Source of the DNA: Heliomicrobium modesticaldum Ice1
GTDB taxonomy: Bacteria; Bacillota; Desulfitobacteriia; Heliobacteriales; Heliobacteriaceae
Length of the DNA stretch: 64,000 nt
Direction of reading: 5' to 3'
NCBI RefSeq assembly: GCF_000019165.1
Contig: NC_010337.2
Span: forward strand, 785,501-849,500
Position 1 is the stretch's first letter. Every line of letters starts with the position of its first letter. Of the stretch, positions 1 through 7,418 are shown in pieces. The notes below the pieces were generated by a model. It saw only the letters and a list, made by a program, of their open reading frames with translations, was not told the origin of the DNA and did not search any database. Made by a program: the position numbers and the translations under genes.

Positions 1-875
1 GAACCGGCCAGTTTGCGGTGTGTCAGGAGGTGATGGTAGAGGAGCACGAGCACCTGATTGGCCGAGATGAAGGTCCCGTCGGCGTCGATAACGCCGAAGC
101 GGTCGGCGTCGCCGTCTAAGGCCAAACCCAGGTGGGCGCCTGACTCGACGACACTGCGCCGCAGTTCCGTCAGCACCGCCGCCGAAGGCTCCGGCAGGCT
201 GCCGCCGAACAGGGGATCCCGTGTGTTATGGATCACCGCATAGGATAGGCCGCACCGCTCCAAGACCGCTTCCAGATAGCCGATCCCCGCTCCCCACATG
301 GGATCGACGACGATCCGCAAACCGGCCGCCGTGATCGCCGGCAGATCGACGATCGCCGCCAGTTGATCCAGGTAGGGCGTCATCGGCGCAATCTCCCGGA
401 CGAGCCCTTGTCCTCTCGCATTGTCCAGGCGGATTTTCTTGATCACTTCCGGTCTCGCCGCTGCCACCAGCTCGCGCACCCGGCCCTCGATGCGGTCGGT
501 GATATCGGGCAGCGCCGGTCCGGCATAGTCGGGGATGAACTTGATGCCGTTGTACTCAGGCGGATTGTGGCTGGCCGTCAGCATGATCGCGCCGGCAGCC
601 TGGTGATGGGTGATGGCAAAGGCGGTGACCGGCGTCGGCAGGGAGACCGGCGGAAGCAGGACAGGGATCCTGTTGCCGGTGAGCACCTCGGCGGCCCGCA
701 AGGCAAACTTATCGGAGAGGAAGCGATTGTCATAGCCGATGACGACGCCGCGGTCGGCCATACCCGTGCCTTGAACATAATCGGCGATCGCCTGGACGAC
801 GATCTCCACATTGCCAAAAGTGAACTCTTCTGCCATGATGGCTCGCCAGCCATCGGTACCGAACTTTATCGCCAT
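1..875 (-). CDS. Phosphoglucomutase/phosphomannomutase, 3' end outside window
   Basis: Enzyme of the alpha-D-phosphohexomutase family, which interconverts hexose 6- and 1-phosphates to feed sugar-nucleotide synthesis. About 291 codons are visible; the C-terminal sugar-specificity domain lies beyond base 1. The N terminus reads MAIKFGTDGWRA, the usual start of the family, and the active-site serine loop TASHNP is present near residue 105, followed by YNGIK. Start chosen at the ATG at 873-875, preceded by AAAGGATG. The ribosome binding site is itself the last unit of the tandem repeat that fills the spacer upstream. The downstream neighbours are envelope polysaccharide genes, so a role in making UDP-glucose or GDP-mannose precursors is likely; glucose versus mannose specificity cannot be told from this fragment. 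Confidence 0.93.
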   Translation of the reverse strand, partial: MAIKFGTDGWRAIMAEEFTFGNVEIVVQAIADYVQGTGMADRGVVIGYDNRFLSDKFALRAAEVLTGNRIPVLLPPVSLPTPVTAFAITHHQAAGAIMLTASHNPPEYNGIKFIPDYAGPALPDITDRIEGRVRELVAAARPEVIKKIRLDNARGQGLVREIAPMTPYLDQLAAIVDLPAITAAGLRIVVDPMWGAGIGYLEAVLERCGLSYAVIHNTRDPLFGGSLPEPSAAVLTELRRSVVESGAHLGLALDGDADRFGVIDADGTFISANQVLVLLYHHLLTHRKLAG

Positions 876-881
876 TCAACG

Positions 882-1395
882 ACATCCTTTCATCCAGTGT
901 TCATCCGGCTTTCCCGTCCAGTTTACATCCGGCTTTGACCCGGTTTTCATCCAACTTTCATCCAACTTTCATCCGGCTTTCATTTAGCTTTCATCTGGCT
1001 TTTATCCAGTGTTCATCCAGTGTTCAGCCAGTGTTCGTCCAGTATTCAGCCAGTGTTCAGCCAGTATTCGTCCAGTATTCAGCCAGTATTCAGCCAGTAT
1101 TCAGCCAGTATTCAGCCAGTATTCAGCCAGTGTCCAGCCAGTGTTCGTCCAGTGTTCGTCCAGTGTTCAGCCAGTATTCGTCCAGTATTCAGCCAGTGTT
1201 CGTCCAGTATTCAGCCAGTATTCAGCCAGTGTTCAGCCAGTATTCAGCCAGTATTCGTCCAGTATTCAGCCAGTGTCCAGCCAGTGTTCAGCCAGTGTTC
1301 GTCCAGTGTTCAGCCAGTGTTCAGCCAGTATTCGTCCAGTATTCAGCCAGTGTTCTTATCCAGTGTTCTTATCCAGTGTTCACAGTGTTCATCCG
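882..1395. repeat. Intergenic 11-bp tandem repeat array
   Basis: The whole spacer between the AbrB-like gene (stop at 1421-1423) and the phosphohexomutase start is a degenerate tandem array. From about 1005 to 1380 the unit is 11 bp, AGCCAGTATTC with variants GTCCAGTGTTC, roughly 30 copies; towards 890-1000 it drifts to ATCCGGCTTTC/ATCCAACTTTC. Because 11 is not a multiple of 3 and the plus-strand unit has no stop, all three plus frames are open across it; these are not genes. Read on the minus strand the unit is similar to the last codons plus stop of the AbrB-like gene (AAAGCCGGATAA, then GAAGCCGGATGA, then GAACACTGGATAA). Confidence 0.95.
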
Positions 1396-1420
1396 GCTTC
1401 GTCAGCAGACAGCACCGCTC

Positions 1421-1606
1421 TTATCCGGCTTTTTCCGTCGAAAGGCCCTCCTCCGGTTCGATACAATACAGATGTGTGATCGGTTGAATCACCAGGCGCC
1501 CCTCCTGGTCGATATGGAAACGGACCAAGCCCCCTTGGGGAAAGGCTTCCCGAACAGCTCGCGGAATAGACAGCTCACCTTGTTTGGTCAGGAAGGTCAA
1601 TTCCAT
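1421..1606 (-). CDS. AbrB/SpoVT-type DNA-binding domain protein
   Basis: Small 61-residue protein with a swapped-hairpin AbrB fold: MELTFLTKQGELSIPRAV is the N-terminal strand-loop-strand, with the motif LSIPRAVREAF matching the 'hRIPkeiRe.l' core of AbrB/MazE/SpoVT domains. Such proteins are dimeric DNA binders, either transition-state regulators or antitoxins. No toxin gene lies next to it, so a regulator is more likely than an antitoxin. I start it at the ATG at 1604-1606 because GGAGGGG sits 7 nt upstream; a longer reading to 1672 has no such site. The last codons and stop resemble the unit of the repeat array that follows. Confidence 0.75.
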   Translation of the reverse strand: MELTFLTKQGELSIPRAVREAFPQGGLVRFHIDQEGRLVIQPITHLYCIEPEEGLSTEKAG

Positions 1607-1873
1607 TCCAAAGCCCCTCCGATCGATGTTTCGTGATTCGCCGATTGCGCTACCGGCTGGCGAAGTAAGCATAGCATGACCGGAAAAGCCTGTCCCAAAT
1701 AATCAGTCGAAAACTACTGCTGTTTCTGCCACCTTTTTGTCTAACCATGTCGACGGGGCGGGACTTATGAATCGGGCTGCGCCCAAAATCCAAAACCGAA
1801 AATAAAACCGGCGACTTCTGGAACAGGCCTATTTTGCCACAGTCCATGATGTCACCGGCGGTTGCGCCGAAAG

Positions 1874-2806
1874 CTATTGCCATGATCGGGACCAGCGGGC
1901 GACCGTCTGGTCCAGCCCTTGCGGCAGCGCCGTTTTCGGCGTCCAACCTACCGCATCCTTGAGTCGCCTGTTGTCCAGATAGCTATGCAGAATGTCACCG
2001 GGACGGGCAGGCGCCATTTGAGCAGCCAAGTCAACGCCGACCCGTTCGCGGATCAGCGCAAACAGCGCCTTGACGCTGGTCCCGCGCCCTGTGCTGACGT
2101 TGTACACGGAATGTCTCAGCTGTTCTGTTTCCGCTTCCAACACCAGCAGCATGGCGTCGACCACATCGTCTACATACACGAAATCGCGCGTTTGCTCCCC
2201 GTCACCGTAGATCACAGGAGCGATGCCCCGCAGGAGCCGCTCCGTGAAGATCGCCACCACCCCGCCTTCTCCTGCGGCATCCTGGCGGGGGCCGTAGACA
2301 TTGGCAAAGCGCAGCGCCACGCCAGTGATCCCGTATAATTCCCGGTAGAGTTGCAGATAATGTTCAGGCGTATGCTTGCTGATCCCGTAGGGATTGGCCG
2401 GCGCCAGCCGGTGCTCTTCGTCAACAGGGAGCCGCAGCGGATCGCCGTAAACAGCCGCTGACGAAGCGACGATCATCCGCTTGACGCCGCTCTGTCGGCA
2501 GGCTTCCAGCAGGTTGAGCGTTCCTAGGATATTTGTTCTCGCGTCATGCAGGGGATCCCGCAGGGAAACCTGCACATCTACCTGAGCGGCCAGATGGATG
2601 ATCGCCTCAGGGGCCTCCCTGGCGATGACCCCTTTGATCTCATCATCGGCCACATCGAGATGGAAAAAGGCCGCTTTCTCCGGAATGTTTTCTCGCTTTC
2701 CCGTCGAGAGGTCATCGACCACCAGAACCTCGTCACCCCGGGCGATACACCGTTCGACCACATGGGATCCGATGAACCCGGCGCCACCGGTGACTAGCAA
2801 CTTCAA
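1874..2806 (-). CDS. NAD-dependent UDP-glucose 4-epimerase-like protein
   Basis: Extended short-chain dehydrogenase/reductase, about 310 residues. It begins with the Rossmann motif GGAGFIGSH, carries the catalytic YGISK (Y-x3-K) with SSAAVYG before it, and ends with the usual substrate domain, as in GalE-type UDP-hexose 4-epimerases. It would supply UDP-galactose, UDP-GalNAc or a uronic acid for the polysaccharide genes around it. The start is a choice: I use the TTG at 2806 (MKLLVTGGAGF), which gives the family's normal N terminus and has GGGCGG about 9 nt upstream; an ATG at 2842 is possible but has no clear ribosome binding site. The upstream spacer is a 23-bp repeat array. Confidence 0.88.
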   Translation of the reverse strand: MKLLVTGGAGFIGSHVVERCIARGDEVLVVDDLSTGKRENIPEKAAFFHLDVADDEIKGVIAREAPEAIIHLAAQVDVQVSLRDPLHDARTNILGTLNLLEACRQSGVKRMIVASSAAVYGDPLRLPVDEEHRLAPANPYGISKHTPEHYLQLYRELYGITGVALRFANVYGPRQDAAGEGGVVAIFTERLLRGIAPVIYGDGEQTRDFVYVDDVVDAMLLVLEAETEQLRHSVYNVSTGRGTSVKALFALIRERVGVDLAAQMAPARPGDILHSYLDNRRLKDAVGWTPKTALPQGLDQTVARWSRSWQ

Positions 2807-2861
2807 CGGCGATACCGCCCTTTCGGTGAAAAATACTGCCATGCTTTTTTCATCAGCCGCT

Positions 2862-3075
2862 GCTTGACTGAAGCAGGAGCAACTGCTTGACCGATACCGA
2901 AGCCGCCGCTCGACCGATACCAGTGCCGCCGCTTGACCGGTACCAGTGCCGCCGCTTGACCGATACCGAAGCAGCTACTCAACCGATACCGAAACCGCTG
3001 CTTGACCGGTACCGAAACCGCCGCTTAACCGGTACCGAAACCGCCGCTTGACCGATACCAGTGCCGCTACTTGAC
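2862..3075. repeat. Intergenic 23-bp tandem repeat array
   Basis: About nine degenerate 23-bp units (for example CGATACCAGTGCCGCCGCTT plus GAC) fill the spacer between the SH3b-protein stop codon and the epimerase start. Variants alternate GATACC/GGTACC and CAGTGCC/CGAAACC. On the minus strand the first unit is the end of the SH3b gene itself: CTGGTTTCAGTCAAGTAG (codons LVSVK and the stop) aligns with CTGGTATCGGTCAAGCGG in the next unit. The array ends just before the epimerase translation start. Confidence 0.93.
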
Positions 3076-3927
3076 TGAAACCAGGTCCTGACGGACAAAA
3101 CCTTCACGACCGTCAGGTATCTTTACTTTGTACCATTTTTCCGCTTGCGAAACCCCGTCGATCGACGCCAGGATGGTGACCCGAGCGCCGCTCGGGAGGA
3201 TGGTGACGACAGTGTAATCCGTCCCCGGCCCAAAGCGAACATTGACACCTGTGGTGGAAGCGATTGTGCCTTCCCGTAACCCCGCAGTGGATACCGCCGC
3301 AAGCGCGGCCGTTGTCTCGGCAATCGCCGGCGCGCCTTTTGAACCGCTTTGATTGCCGCCGGCAACGGGGATAGAGGCGGAAGCGCCGGTCACATCGTCG
3401 ACATTCCAGGGGGTGTTTTGGAATCCTTGAGGCATCGGCGGAAGTTCCACCTTTTGTCCCGATTGCTCCAGCGCCCGCTGCAGCGCCTCGACCCGTCGAT
3501 TCAGGGCAACGATCTGGTTATGTAGTTCAGCCCTGTTTCCCCAGAGCAGCTTCTCCAGGTAGCTTTTCGACACAAGGGGATCTTCGGCCGTCCCGGGCGA
3601 AGCGGCGCCGGCCAAAACAACCTGGCCAAGGACGAATCCTGACAGCAGGAAGGCCAGCCCTCCACCGGCGAGTCGAAGCCAAAGACGAAAGCGGGGTGCC
3701 CTTGCCGGTCGACTCAACAGAGCCATCCGTTCCTCCTGAGTGACACCCGAATATCCCGCCTCCGAAAGCGGGTCTATCGCCGGCGCGACATCGCTGACCG
3801 GCGACGTTCCACCCGAATGGCCCCTCTTCGAAAGCCCTTTTTCATCTACCACTTTTTCATCTACCACTTTTTCATCCACCACTTTTTCATCCACCACTTT
3901 TTCATCCACCACTTTTTCATCCACCAT
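3067..3927 (-). CDS. Membrane-anchored protein with C-terminal SH3b domain
   Basis: About 286 residues in four parts: an N-terminal acidic/basic stretch of six VDEKV pentapeptides; a cytoplasmic linker; one membrane segment (LAGGGLAFLLSGFVLGQVVL); then a short coiled coil (LHNQIVALNRRVEALQRALE) and a C-terminal bacterial SH3 domain (GVNVRFGPGTDYTVVTILPS to GFVRQDL). SH3b domains bind peptidoglycan or other wall polymers, so the protein probably links membrane and wall. I start it at the ATG at 3925-3927 with AGGA 7 nt upstream; a TTG at 3945 would extend it. The pentapeptide repeat is also a 15-bp DNA repeat. The last codons seed the following 23-bp array. Confidence 0.82.
   Translation of the reverse strand: MVDEKVVDEKVVDEKVVDEKVVDEKVVDEKGLSKRGHSGGTSPVSDVAPAIDPLSEAGYSGVTQEERMALLSRPARAPRFRLWLRLAGGGLAFLLSGFVLGQVVLAGAASPGTAEDPLVSKSYLEKLLWGNRAELHNQIVALNRRVEALQRALEQSGQKVELPPMPQGFQNTPWNVDDVTGASASIPVAGGNQSGSKGAPAIAETTAALAAVSTAGLREGTIASTTGVNVRFGPGTDYTVVTILPSGARVTILASIDGVSQAEKWYKVKIPDGREGFVRQDLVSVK
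3838..3925. repeat. 15-bp in-frame repeat coding VDEKV
   Basis: Six near-identical 15-bp units (TTTTTCATCCACCAC on the plus strand) at the very 5' end of the SH3b gene, each coding VDEKV. Units differ by a single C/T change, which points to recent expansion by slippage. Confidence 0.9.
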
Positions 3928-3941
3928 AAGTGTCCTGGTTT

Positions 3942-3978
3942 CCAAAACCGTAACAAAGTGACTTTATTACGGTTTTGG
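3942..3978. promoter_or_regulatory. 37-bp near-perfect palindrome
   Basis: CCAAAACCGTAA at 3942-3953 is the exact reverse complement of TTACGGTTTTGG at 3967-3978, and the interior continues the symmetry as AAAGT-G-ACTTT, with one mismatched pair. It lies between the SH3b gene and the tnpB remnant. It could be an operator for the SH3b gene, a terminator stem, or a hairpin belonging to the transposon end; the sequence alone does not decide. Confidence 0.7.
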
Positions 3979-4186
3979 CACGCTGGCGACTACCTCAGCG
4001 TGGGAAATCTCACAGGATTCGATTTCCTCGGATACAAGCCATCACTTGTACGCCATAGGCTGTTATCACCGCCTCCCCTAGCAAAGATAGGGAAGTCCAC
4101 CACAGCGAGGGGTGTTACCCCTTCCGTAAGGTTCACCGTCGTCTTCGCCTTTCACCGCCTGTACGAAGACGATTATGTACATTACG
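3979..4186 (-). ncRNA. Candidate TnpB-associated omega RNA region
   Basis: Downstream of the tnpB remnant, on the same strand, a run of short hairpins follows in close succession: 3979-4002 (CACGCTG/CAGCGTG), 4003-4027 (GGAAATC/GATTTCC), 4033-4050 (TACAAG/CTTGTA), 4076-4092 (CCCTA/TAGGG) and 4109-4121 (GGGGT/ACCCC). No open frame is conserved. In IS200/IS605 and IS607 elements this position encodes the omega (reRNA) guide RNA that starts within or just after tnpB and runs to the element's right end. The link to omega RNA is an inference from position and structure; the guide boundary cannot be fixed here. Confidence 0.45.
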
Positions 4187-4732
4187 CTACAAGTTCGAGG
4201 TTAGTCCGAGGATCTCTTTCCGGTGTGACCGCCAAAACTCAGGTGTTACACTTCCTTTCGTGATGATTTTCGCTTCTTTTTCGCTCCGCTGATGGATCAT
4301 GGCCCATCGTTTCCATTCGGTAGACGGACTTTTCGTCGGAAGGAGTTTTTCCCGCAAGAGCCTCGGGACTTTTTCTTTCATCCCATAGGCCCTTCGGGCA
4401 ATGACCAGGGCCGCGCCGTGGTGAACGTCCAGACCATACTGGTGGGTATACTTGTACAAGCCGATCTTCGACGTAAAGGCGGGCTTCACTTTCGTATACT
4501 CAATCCCGTTTCGGATACAGGCCCTTTCCAGCATCGTGAGCATTTGGCGATAGATGAAGTTGTGCCGGATGCGCGAGAATTTACGCCAGGTATCTTGGTC
4601 GTGTTAGAACTTCAAGTCCTCAAAGGCCACGCCGCATTGGCGATCCTTCGCGTATTGAATGACTTCCTTGACCATCTCGCCAATCAGATTTTCTCGTCGA
4701 TTGGCATTAAGAAGAGCCGGCGGCTTCCGCCA
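4187..4732 (-). pseudogene. tnpB: TnpB (IS200/IS605-type) remnant
   Basis: C-terminal part of an RNA-guided TnpB nuclease. Readable motifs: GVAFEDLKF (the RuvC-II glutamate), then after an in-frame TAA at 4604-4606 the same frame continues HDQDTWRKFSRIRHNFIYRQ, KPAFTSKIGLYKY and DVHHGAALVIARRAYG (the RuvC-III aspartate with the usual A-x2-IA-R tail). The N-terminal half, including the first RuvC aspartate, is missing; the 5' side abuts the 3' end of the wecA-like gene at 4749. No tnpA and no zinc-finger cysteine cluster are seen. With a stop and a 5' truncation this copy should make no active nuclease. Confidence 0.85.
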
Positions 4733-4748
4733 GGGCCCCGCCAACGGA

Positions 4749-5849
4749 TCAGTTCGATTCATCGTCCCCATCGAGCCCGACACGGCTGGCGGCGATCTCC
4801 GGCGCACTCGGCGAGCGGCCCAGGATGCCGACGCGATCGGCCGCCATCAGGATCAGGCTGGAAAGCAGGATCAGGATGAAGACGCTCTGTGCCGTCGACA
4901 CCGTCGTCAAAACGACAGCCGTCACGCCGAGCACCGTGTTGATGGCGTAGATGATCATCACCGTCTGGGGATGGCTGAAGCCTAAAGCCAGCAAACGGTG
5001 ATGGAGATGATCCTTGTCGGCCTGAAAGATCGGTTGTCCCTTTTGCATACGACGAAAAATGGCAAATCCCGTGTCCAGGATCGGAATGCCTACGATCAGA
5101 ATGGGAATAAATACGGAAATGACCGTGGCCACCTTGGCCAAGCCCAGGATCGACAGGCAAGCCAGGGTGAAGCCGAGAAACATGGCCCCCGTATCGCCCA
5201 TAAAGATGCGGGCCGGATGGAAGTTATGCTTGAGAAATCCCGCCGACGATGCGGCCAGGATGAGGGCCAGCGAGGCCACCAGGATCTGCCCCTGTGTCCA
5301 AGCGACGACCGCCATGGTCACTGAGGCGATCGCGGCGATACCGGCCGCCAATCCGTCGAGGCCGTCGATCAGGTTCACCGCATTCGTCACGCCGATGATC
5401 CAGATCACCGTGATCGGGCCGCGCAGCCAACCGAGTTCCACCACGTCGGGGCCGAAAAAAGGGGGGAAAAAGGGGTTGGTCAGGAAGTCGACAGAGAGCC
5501 CGAAAGGCAGTACAGCCAATGCGGCCAACACCTGCCCGAGCAGCTTGACCTTGGGCGGCAGATCGCGCGTGTCGTCAAGGATGCCGACGATGACGATGAT
5601 GGCGCCGCCGACGAGCATGCCGATGATCTCGGAACGGTGATAGTCGCTGTCAACGAACCCCATCGCCACCACGGTCAGCAAATAACCGGCGAAGATCGCC
5701 AATCCGCCGAGACGGGGCATGACCCGATGGTGCACCTTGCGGCCGCCGGGGGCATCTACGGCGCCGATGAGGAAGGCCAGCCGACGCACGACAGGCGTCA
5801 ACAGGAGGGCAAACAGAAAGGCAGCGCAAGCCGCCAGGGCCATCGACAC
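4749..5849 (-). CDS. Undecaprenyl-P N-acetylglucosaminyl-1-P transferase (WecA/TagO family)
   Basis: Polytopic membrane enzyme of the MraY/WecA/TagO family, about 366 residues and some ten or eleven membrane helices, which moves a sugar-1-phosphate from a UDP-sugar onto undecaprenyl phosphate to start wall teichoic acid or polysaccharide synthesis. Visible signatures: HHRVMPRLGGLAIF, the Mg-binding DDTRDLPPKVKLLGQ, NAVNLIDGLDGLAAG, GDTGAMFLGF and the histidine-rich KDHLHHRLLALGF that marks WecA/TagO rather than MraY. The GTG at 5847-5849 is chosen because AAGGAGG lies 8 nt before it; an upstream ATG at 5915 adds a hydrophilic tail. It lies downstream of fabZ on the same strand. Confidence 0.92.
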   Translation of the reverse strand: MSMALAACAAFLFALLLTPVVRRLAFLIGAVDAPGGRKVHHRVMPRLGGLAIFAGYLLTVVAMGFVDSDYHRSEIIGMLVGGAIIVIVGILDDTRDLPPKVKLLGQVLAALAVLPFGLSVDFLTNPFFPPFFGPDVVELGWLRGPITVIWIIGVTNAVNLIDGLDGLAAGIAAIASVTMAVVAWTQGQILVASLALILAASSAGFLKHNFHPARIFMGDTGAMFLGFTLACLSILGLAKVATVISVFIPILIVGIPILDTGFAIFRRMQKGQPIFQADKDHLHHRLLALGFSHPQTVMIIYAINTVLGVTAVVLTTVSTAQSVFILILLSSLILMAADRVGILGRSPSAPEIAASRVGLDGDDESN

Positions 5850-6000
5850 CCAGGTCGCCTCCTTACCAGGCTTTTCGTGTTCCGGCAGACTTGGCCGCCT
5901 GCCAGAGACATCCATTGCTATTTTACTTCAAGGGGAGGGGGAATACAATGGGACGTCCTATGGGGCTTCCTTCTTTTACAGTAACGTAAAGAAAGGCCAT

Positions 6001-6447
6001 CTACTGCTCAATGGCGAAGGTCATTTCCGCTTCGCAGACGAGCTGGTCCTCCACGTAGGCCCGTCCCATCGCTTTGCCGATCGACTTGCGCAGCGCCGTC
6101 ATCTCCGCCTCTAATCGCAGCGTGTCGCCGGGGACGACGGGACGGCGGAAACGGACACCGTCGATCTTGGCGAACAAGGCGATCTTCCCGACATATTCAG
6201 GCATCTTCAACAGGGCCACGGCACCCGTCTGGGCCAGCGCCTCGACGATCAGCACGCCGGGCATGACCGGGTGGCCGGGAAAATGACCTTGAAAAAAGGG
6301 CTCGTTCATCGTCACGTTTTTCAAGCCGACGGCCGACTTGCCCACCTCAAGCTCGATGATCCGGTCGACCAGTAAAAAAGGCGGCCTATGGGGTAGAATC
6401 CCCTGAATGTCCCGGACTGACAGATTCACTTTTTCCCTCATTGTCAC
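6001..6447 (-). CDS. fabZ: (3R)-hydroxyacyl-ACP dehydratase
   Basis: FabZ, the hot-dog fold dehydratase of fatty acid elongation, 148 residues as usual. The catalytic histidine stands in [16 protein letters not shown] and the catalytic glutamate in EALAQTGA, and the N terminus [14 protein letters not shown] is the family's substrate-tunnel entry. The GTG at 6445-6447 has AGGA 6 nt upstream; an in-frame ATG two codons later is equally possible. It precedes the wecA-like gene by about 150 bp. The upstream side is a repeat array shared with the divergent DUF4330 gene. Confidence 0.95.
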   Translation of the reverse strand: MTMREKVNLSVRDIQGILPHRPPFLLVDRIIELEVGKSAVGLKNVTMNEPFFQGHFPGHPVMPGVLIVEALAQTGAVALLKMPEYVGKIALFAKIDGVRFRRPVVPGDTLRLEAEMTALRKSIGKAMGRAYVEDQLVCEAEMTFAIEQ

Positions 6448-6472
6448 AAATCTTCCTTTCTTCTTTCGATAC

Positions 6473-6756
6473 CCGGTTCTGATGTTCAGTTCTGATACTC
6501 AGTTCTGATGCCCGTTCCGATGCCCGTTCCGATGCCCCGTTCCGATGCCCCGTTCCGACGCCCCGTTCTGATGCCCCGTTCCGATGCCCCGTTCCGACGC
6601 CCCGTTCCGATGCCCGTTCCGATGCCCCGTTCCGATGCCCGTTCCGATGCCCCGTTCCGATGCCCCGTTCCGACGCCCCGTTCCGATGCCCCGTTCCGAT
6701 GCCCCGTTCCGATGCCCCGTTCCGATGCCCCGTTCCGATGCCCGTTCCGATGATCG
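6473..6756. repeat. 12/13-bp tandem repeat array between divergent genes
   Basis: About twenty units of GTTCCGATGCCC(C), alternating 12 and 13 bp, with GAC and CTG variants, fill most of the gap between fabZ (minus) and the DUF4330 gene (plus). The mixed unit length keeps several frames open on both strands, giving spurious arginine/proline and glycine/threonine rich reading frames. Unlike the other arrays this one follows no gene end; it lies between two gene starts. Confidence 0.93.
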
Positions 6757-6929
6757 GTTGTCCCGTGCAGAGGACGCCTGGGAGCACGGCCGATCGAAAA
6801 GCGCATTTATCCCTTCCCGAAAGAGGATCGATGCTTATCGTGTCGAAAGAGTGTATGTTTTTGCGACCATACCATAAAAGCGTTCAGAGGCAAAAGACAC
6901 CCACAACGACGGAGGAGGCACCAACCCTG

Positions 6930-7418
6930 ATGAAACTGGTCAACGAAAAAGGTCGGCTCTTTGGATTGATCAATCCGCTGGATCTGCTGATCCTGCTGGC
7001 CGTCATCGCCCTTGTCGCCGGTCTGGCGACAAAGACCAACACCATCGTCCAGACGACAGAAACACCCGTCCAGTTCGAGGTTGTCCTGAAGCGGGTGCTG
7101 CCCGAGGTGGCCGCCAACTTGGACCCGAAAGAAGCGCTCGTAGGCGGCGGGTCGATTCTCGATCCCCAAGATGTACGAGTCGAATCCCTCCAGGTGGTCC
7201 CCTGCCGCCAATCACAGCCCAATGACCAGGGGCAACTGATCCTCACCGATGATCCCTATTTAAAAGACGTCCACCTCGTCATCCGCGGCGTCTCCCGCTC
7301 GGCCACAGCAGATCTGCGCGTCGGCAATCAAGAGATCAAGGCAGGGAAAGAATACTACTACAAGACCCAGAAGACGCAACTGATCGGCACCGTCACCAAG
7401 GTCAGCGTGCTGAAATAA
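6930..7418 (+). CDS. DUF4330 family membrane-anchored protein
   Basis: 162 residues. The N terminus MKLVNEKGRLFGLINPLDLL followed by a membrane helix (LILLAVIALVAGLAT) and an extracytoplasmic domain is the pattern of DUF4330, a family found beside polysaccharide export and glycosyltransferase genes in Clostridia; its biochemical role is unknown to me. The ATG at 6930 is chosen because GGAGGAGG lies 8-9 nt upstream; longer upstream reading runs into the repeat array and is not real. Its final codons GTG CTG AAA TAA are copied in the 12-bp repeat directly after it. Confidence 0.85.
   Translation: MKLVNEKGRLFGLINPLDLLILLAVIALVAGLATKTNTIVQTTETPVQFEVVLKRVLPEVAANLDPKEALVGGGSILDPQDVRVESLQVVPCRQSQPNDQGQLILTDDPYLKDVHLVIRGVSRSATADLRVGNQEIKAGKEYYYKTQKTQLIGTVTKVSVLK

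Noticed and set aside
882-1395. CRISPR array
   Set aside because: Units are 11 bp without unique spacers; also true for the 23-bp array at 2862-3075 and the 12/13-bp array. No cas genes.
935-1636. Three long overlapping plus-strand reading frames rich in Q, S, P, V, F
   Set aside because: They arise because an 11-bp repeat without stops is open in all frames; no ribosome binding site, and the true gene is the AbrB-like one on the other strand.
1650-1946. 98-residue minus-strand frame after the epimerase gene
   Set aside because: Overlaps the epimerase 3' end in another frame, no ribosome binding site and no recognisable domain.
3817-4263. Plus-strand frame with histidine/phenylalanine-rich repeat
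   Set aside because: Antisense of the VDEKV repeat running into the structured noncoding region; no start signal.
6386-6806. Minus-strand frames rich in G, T, R, N and plus-strand frames rich in P, R, S, D, A
   Set aside because: Products of the 12/13-bp repeat array; no starts, no homologous domains, and they run into fabZ out of frame.
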